This document shows positions 63,703-64,000 of a DNA stretch of 64,000 nucleotides, piece after piece. Origin of the DNA: Prauserella_A oleivorans (GTDB lineage Bacteria > Actinomycetota > Actinomycetes > Mycobacteriales > Pseudonocardiaceae); assembly GCF_042685745.1 (NCBI RefSeq), contig NZ_JBHUNT010000001.1, positions 1,550,001-1,614,000 of the forward strand. The letters are read 5' to 3'. The notes below the pieces were generated by a model. That model did no database searches. It was not told the origin of the DNA and saw nothing but the letters and a program-made list of their open reading frames with translations. The number at the start of each line of letters is the position of its first letter. Positions within the stretch are counted from its first letter, which is position 1. The translations under genes were made by a program, and so were the position numbers.

Positions 63703-63717
63703 CGGAGATAATCTCCG
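63703..63717. promoter_or_regulatory. Perfect palindrome between moaA and the TOBE gene
   Basis: CGGAGAT, A, ATCTCCG, ending five bases before the start codon of the TOBE/helix-turn-helix gene. Within it GATAAT resembles a -10 box. A site for autoregulation or an occluded promoter is plausible. Confidence 0.45.
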
Positions 63718-63721
63718 ATCC

Positions 63722-64000
63722 ATGCCGCAGTTTCGGTTCTCCGAGGCCGCCCGGCTGCTGGGTGTCAGCGACGACACCATCCGCAGGTGGGTCCGCGCCG
63801 GTCAGCTCCGAGCAGGCGAGGACTCCGCCGGCCGGAAAGTGGTCGACGGCGCCGAGCTCGCCGCGTTCGCCCGCAGGCAGGCCGAGGAGACGGAGGATCC
63901 CACGGAGGTCGCCCGGTCGGCCCGCAACCGGTTCGTCGGGCTGGTGACGGACGTCGTCGCCGACACCGTCATGGCGAAGGTCGAGCTGCAGTGCGGCCCG
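63722..64000 (+). CDS. Helix-turn-helix/TOBE (molybdate-binding) protein, 5' part
   Basis: The first 93 codons of a gene that runs off the window. A MerR/excisionase-type helix-turn-helix (FSEAARLLGVSDDTIRRWVR, DGAELAAFARRQ) is followed by the beginning of a TOBE/Mop domain (RNRFVGLVTDVVADTVMAKV). TOBE domains bind molybdate or tungstate. Divergent from moaA, so it may sense molybdate and control moa or molybdate uptake genes; mod genes could lie just beyond the edge. Confidence 0.82.
   Translation, partial: MPQFRFSEAARLLGVSDDTIRRWVRAGQLRAGEDSAGRKVVDGAELAAFARRQAEETEDPTEVARSARNRFVGLVTDVVADTVMAKVELQCGP

Overview
The window is high-GC DNA (roughly 70 % G+C by eye) with many GTG and TTG starts, dense same-strand gene chains with 1-20 nt overlaps, and lineage markers of Actinobacteria: a DasR regulator with its dre operator, a DtxR/IdeR-type iron box, a groEL2-type chaperonin with CIRCE elements, a VirR/Cei-like LytR_C protein, a resuscitation-promoting factor and a conservon (cvnA-B-C-D). 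A member of the Pseudonocardiales (Saccharomonospora, Prauserella or Amycolatopsis relatives) fits best. That placement is inferred from gene content, not from a search.

Layout. 0-5.9 kb: end of a DUF3159 membrane protein, a GlcNAc kinase/SIS operon divergent from dasR and an MFS exporter, and a repeat-bearing membrane protein. 5.8-13.6 kb: thiamine block (thiE; thiO-thiS-thiG and thiC-thiD, each behind a TPP riboswitch; a second thiD), interrupted by a MarR regulator and a six-helix ion channel. 13.7-22 kb: cytosolic HtrA-like protease, def, DUF3263 + VirR-like protein, then the minus-strand chain moeA-psd-pssA-CDC48-like ATPase. 22-33 kb: two AIM24 proteins, a cold-shock protein, a Ser/Thr kinase, an iron-siderophore ABC system with a divergent MarR gene, an epimerase, groEL2 and pspC. 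From memory, the order between thiE and groEL2 closely follows Rv0414c-Rv0440 of Mycobacterium tuberculosis.

33-41 kb: an orphan molybdenum-hydroxylase large subunit, menC, a DJ-1/PfpI protein, DUF72 and DUF4253 proteins and XPB helicase. 41.4-54.3 kb: an accessory block holding a NIT-domain sensor kinase, an NMT1/SsuA-type ABC importer, and a conservon with an extra cvnB-cvnC pair, whose sensor kinase gene carries an apparent 1-nt frameshift. 54.5-64 kb: helicase-associated protein, small protein, malic enzyme, moaC, a mog-moaE fusion, rpf, moaD, moaA and a TOBE/helix-turn-helix protein. Apart from the malic enzyme this follows Rv0862c-Rv0869c, and XPB is Rv0861c there, so the 13 kb block separates two genes that are adjacent in mycobacteria.

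Working together: the thi genes make both halves of thiamine under TPP control. The moa/mog/moe genes make molybdenum cofactor, which the orphan hydroxylase subunit would need. The NIT kinase, importer and conservon form a plausible sense-transport-signal island, but that link is an inference from proximity. The most unusual items are the frameshifted cvnA and extra B-C pair, the CDC48-like ATPase with a degenerate first ATPase site, the Mog-MoaE fusion, the channel with a TGEAW pore, and short tandem duplications that copy gene 3' ends including their stop codons.
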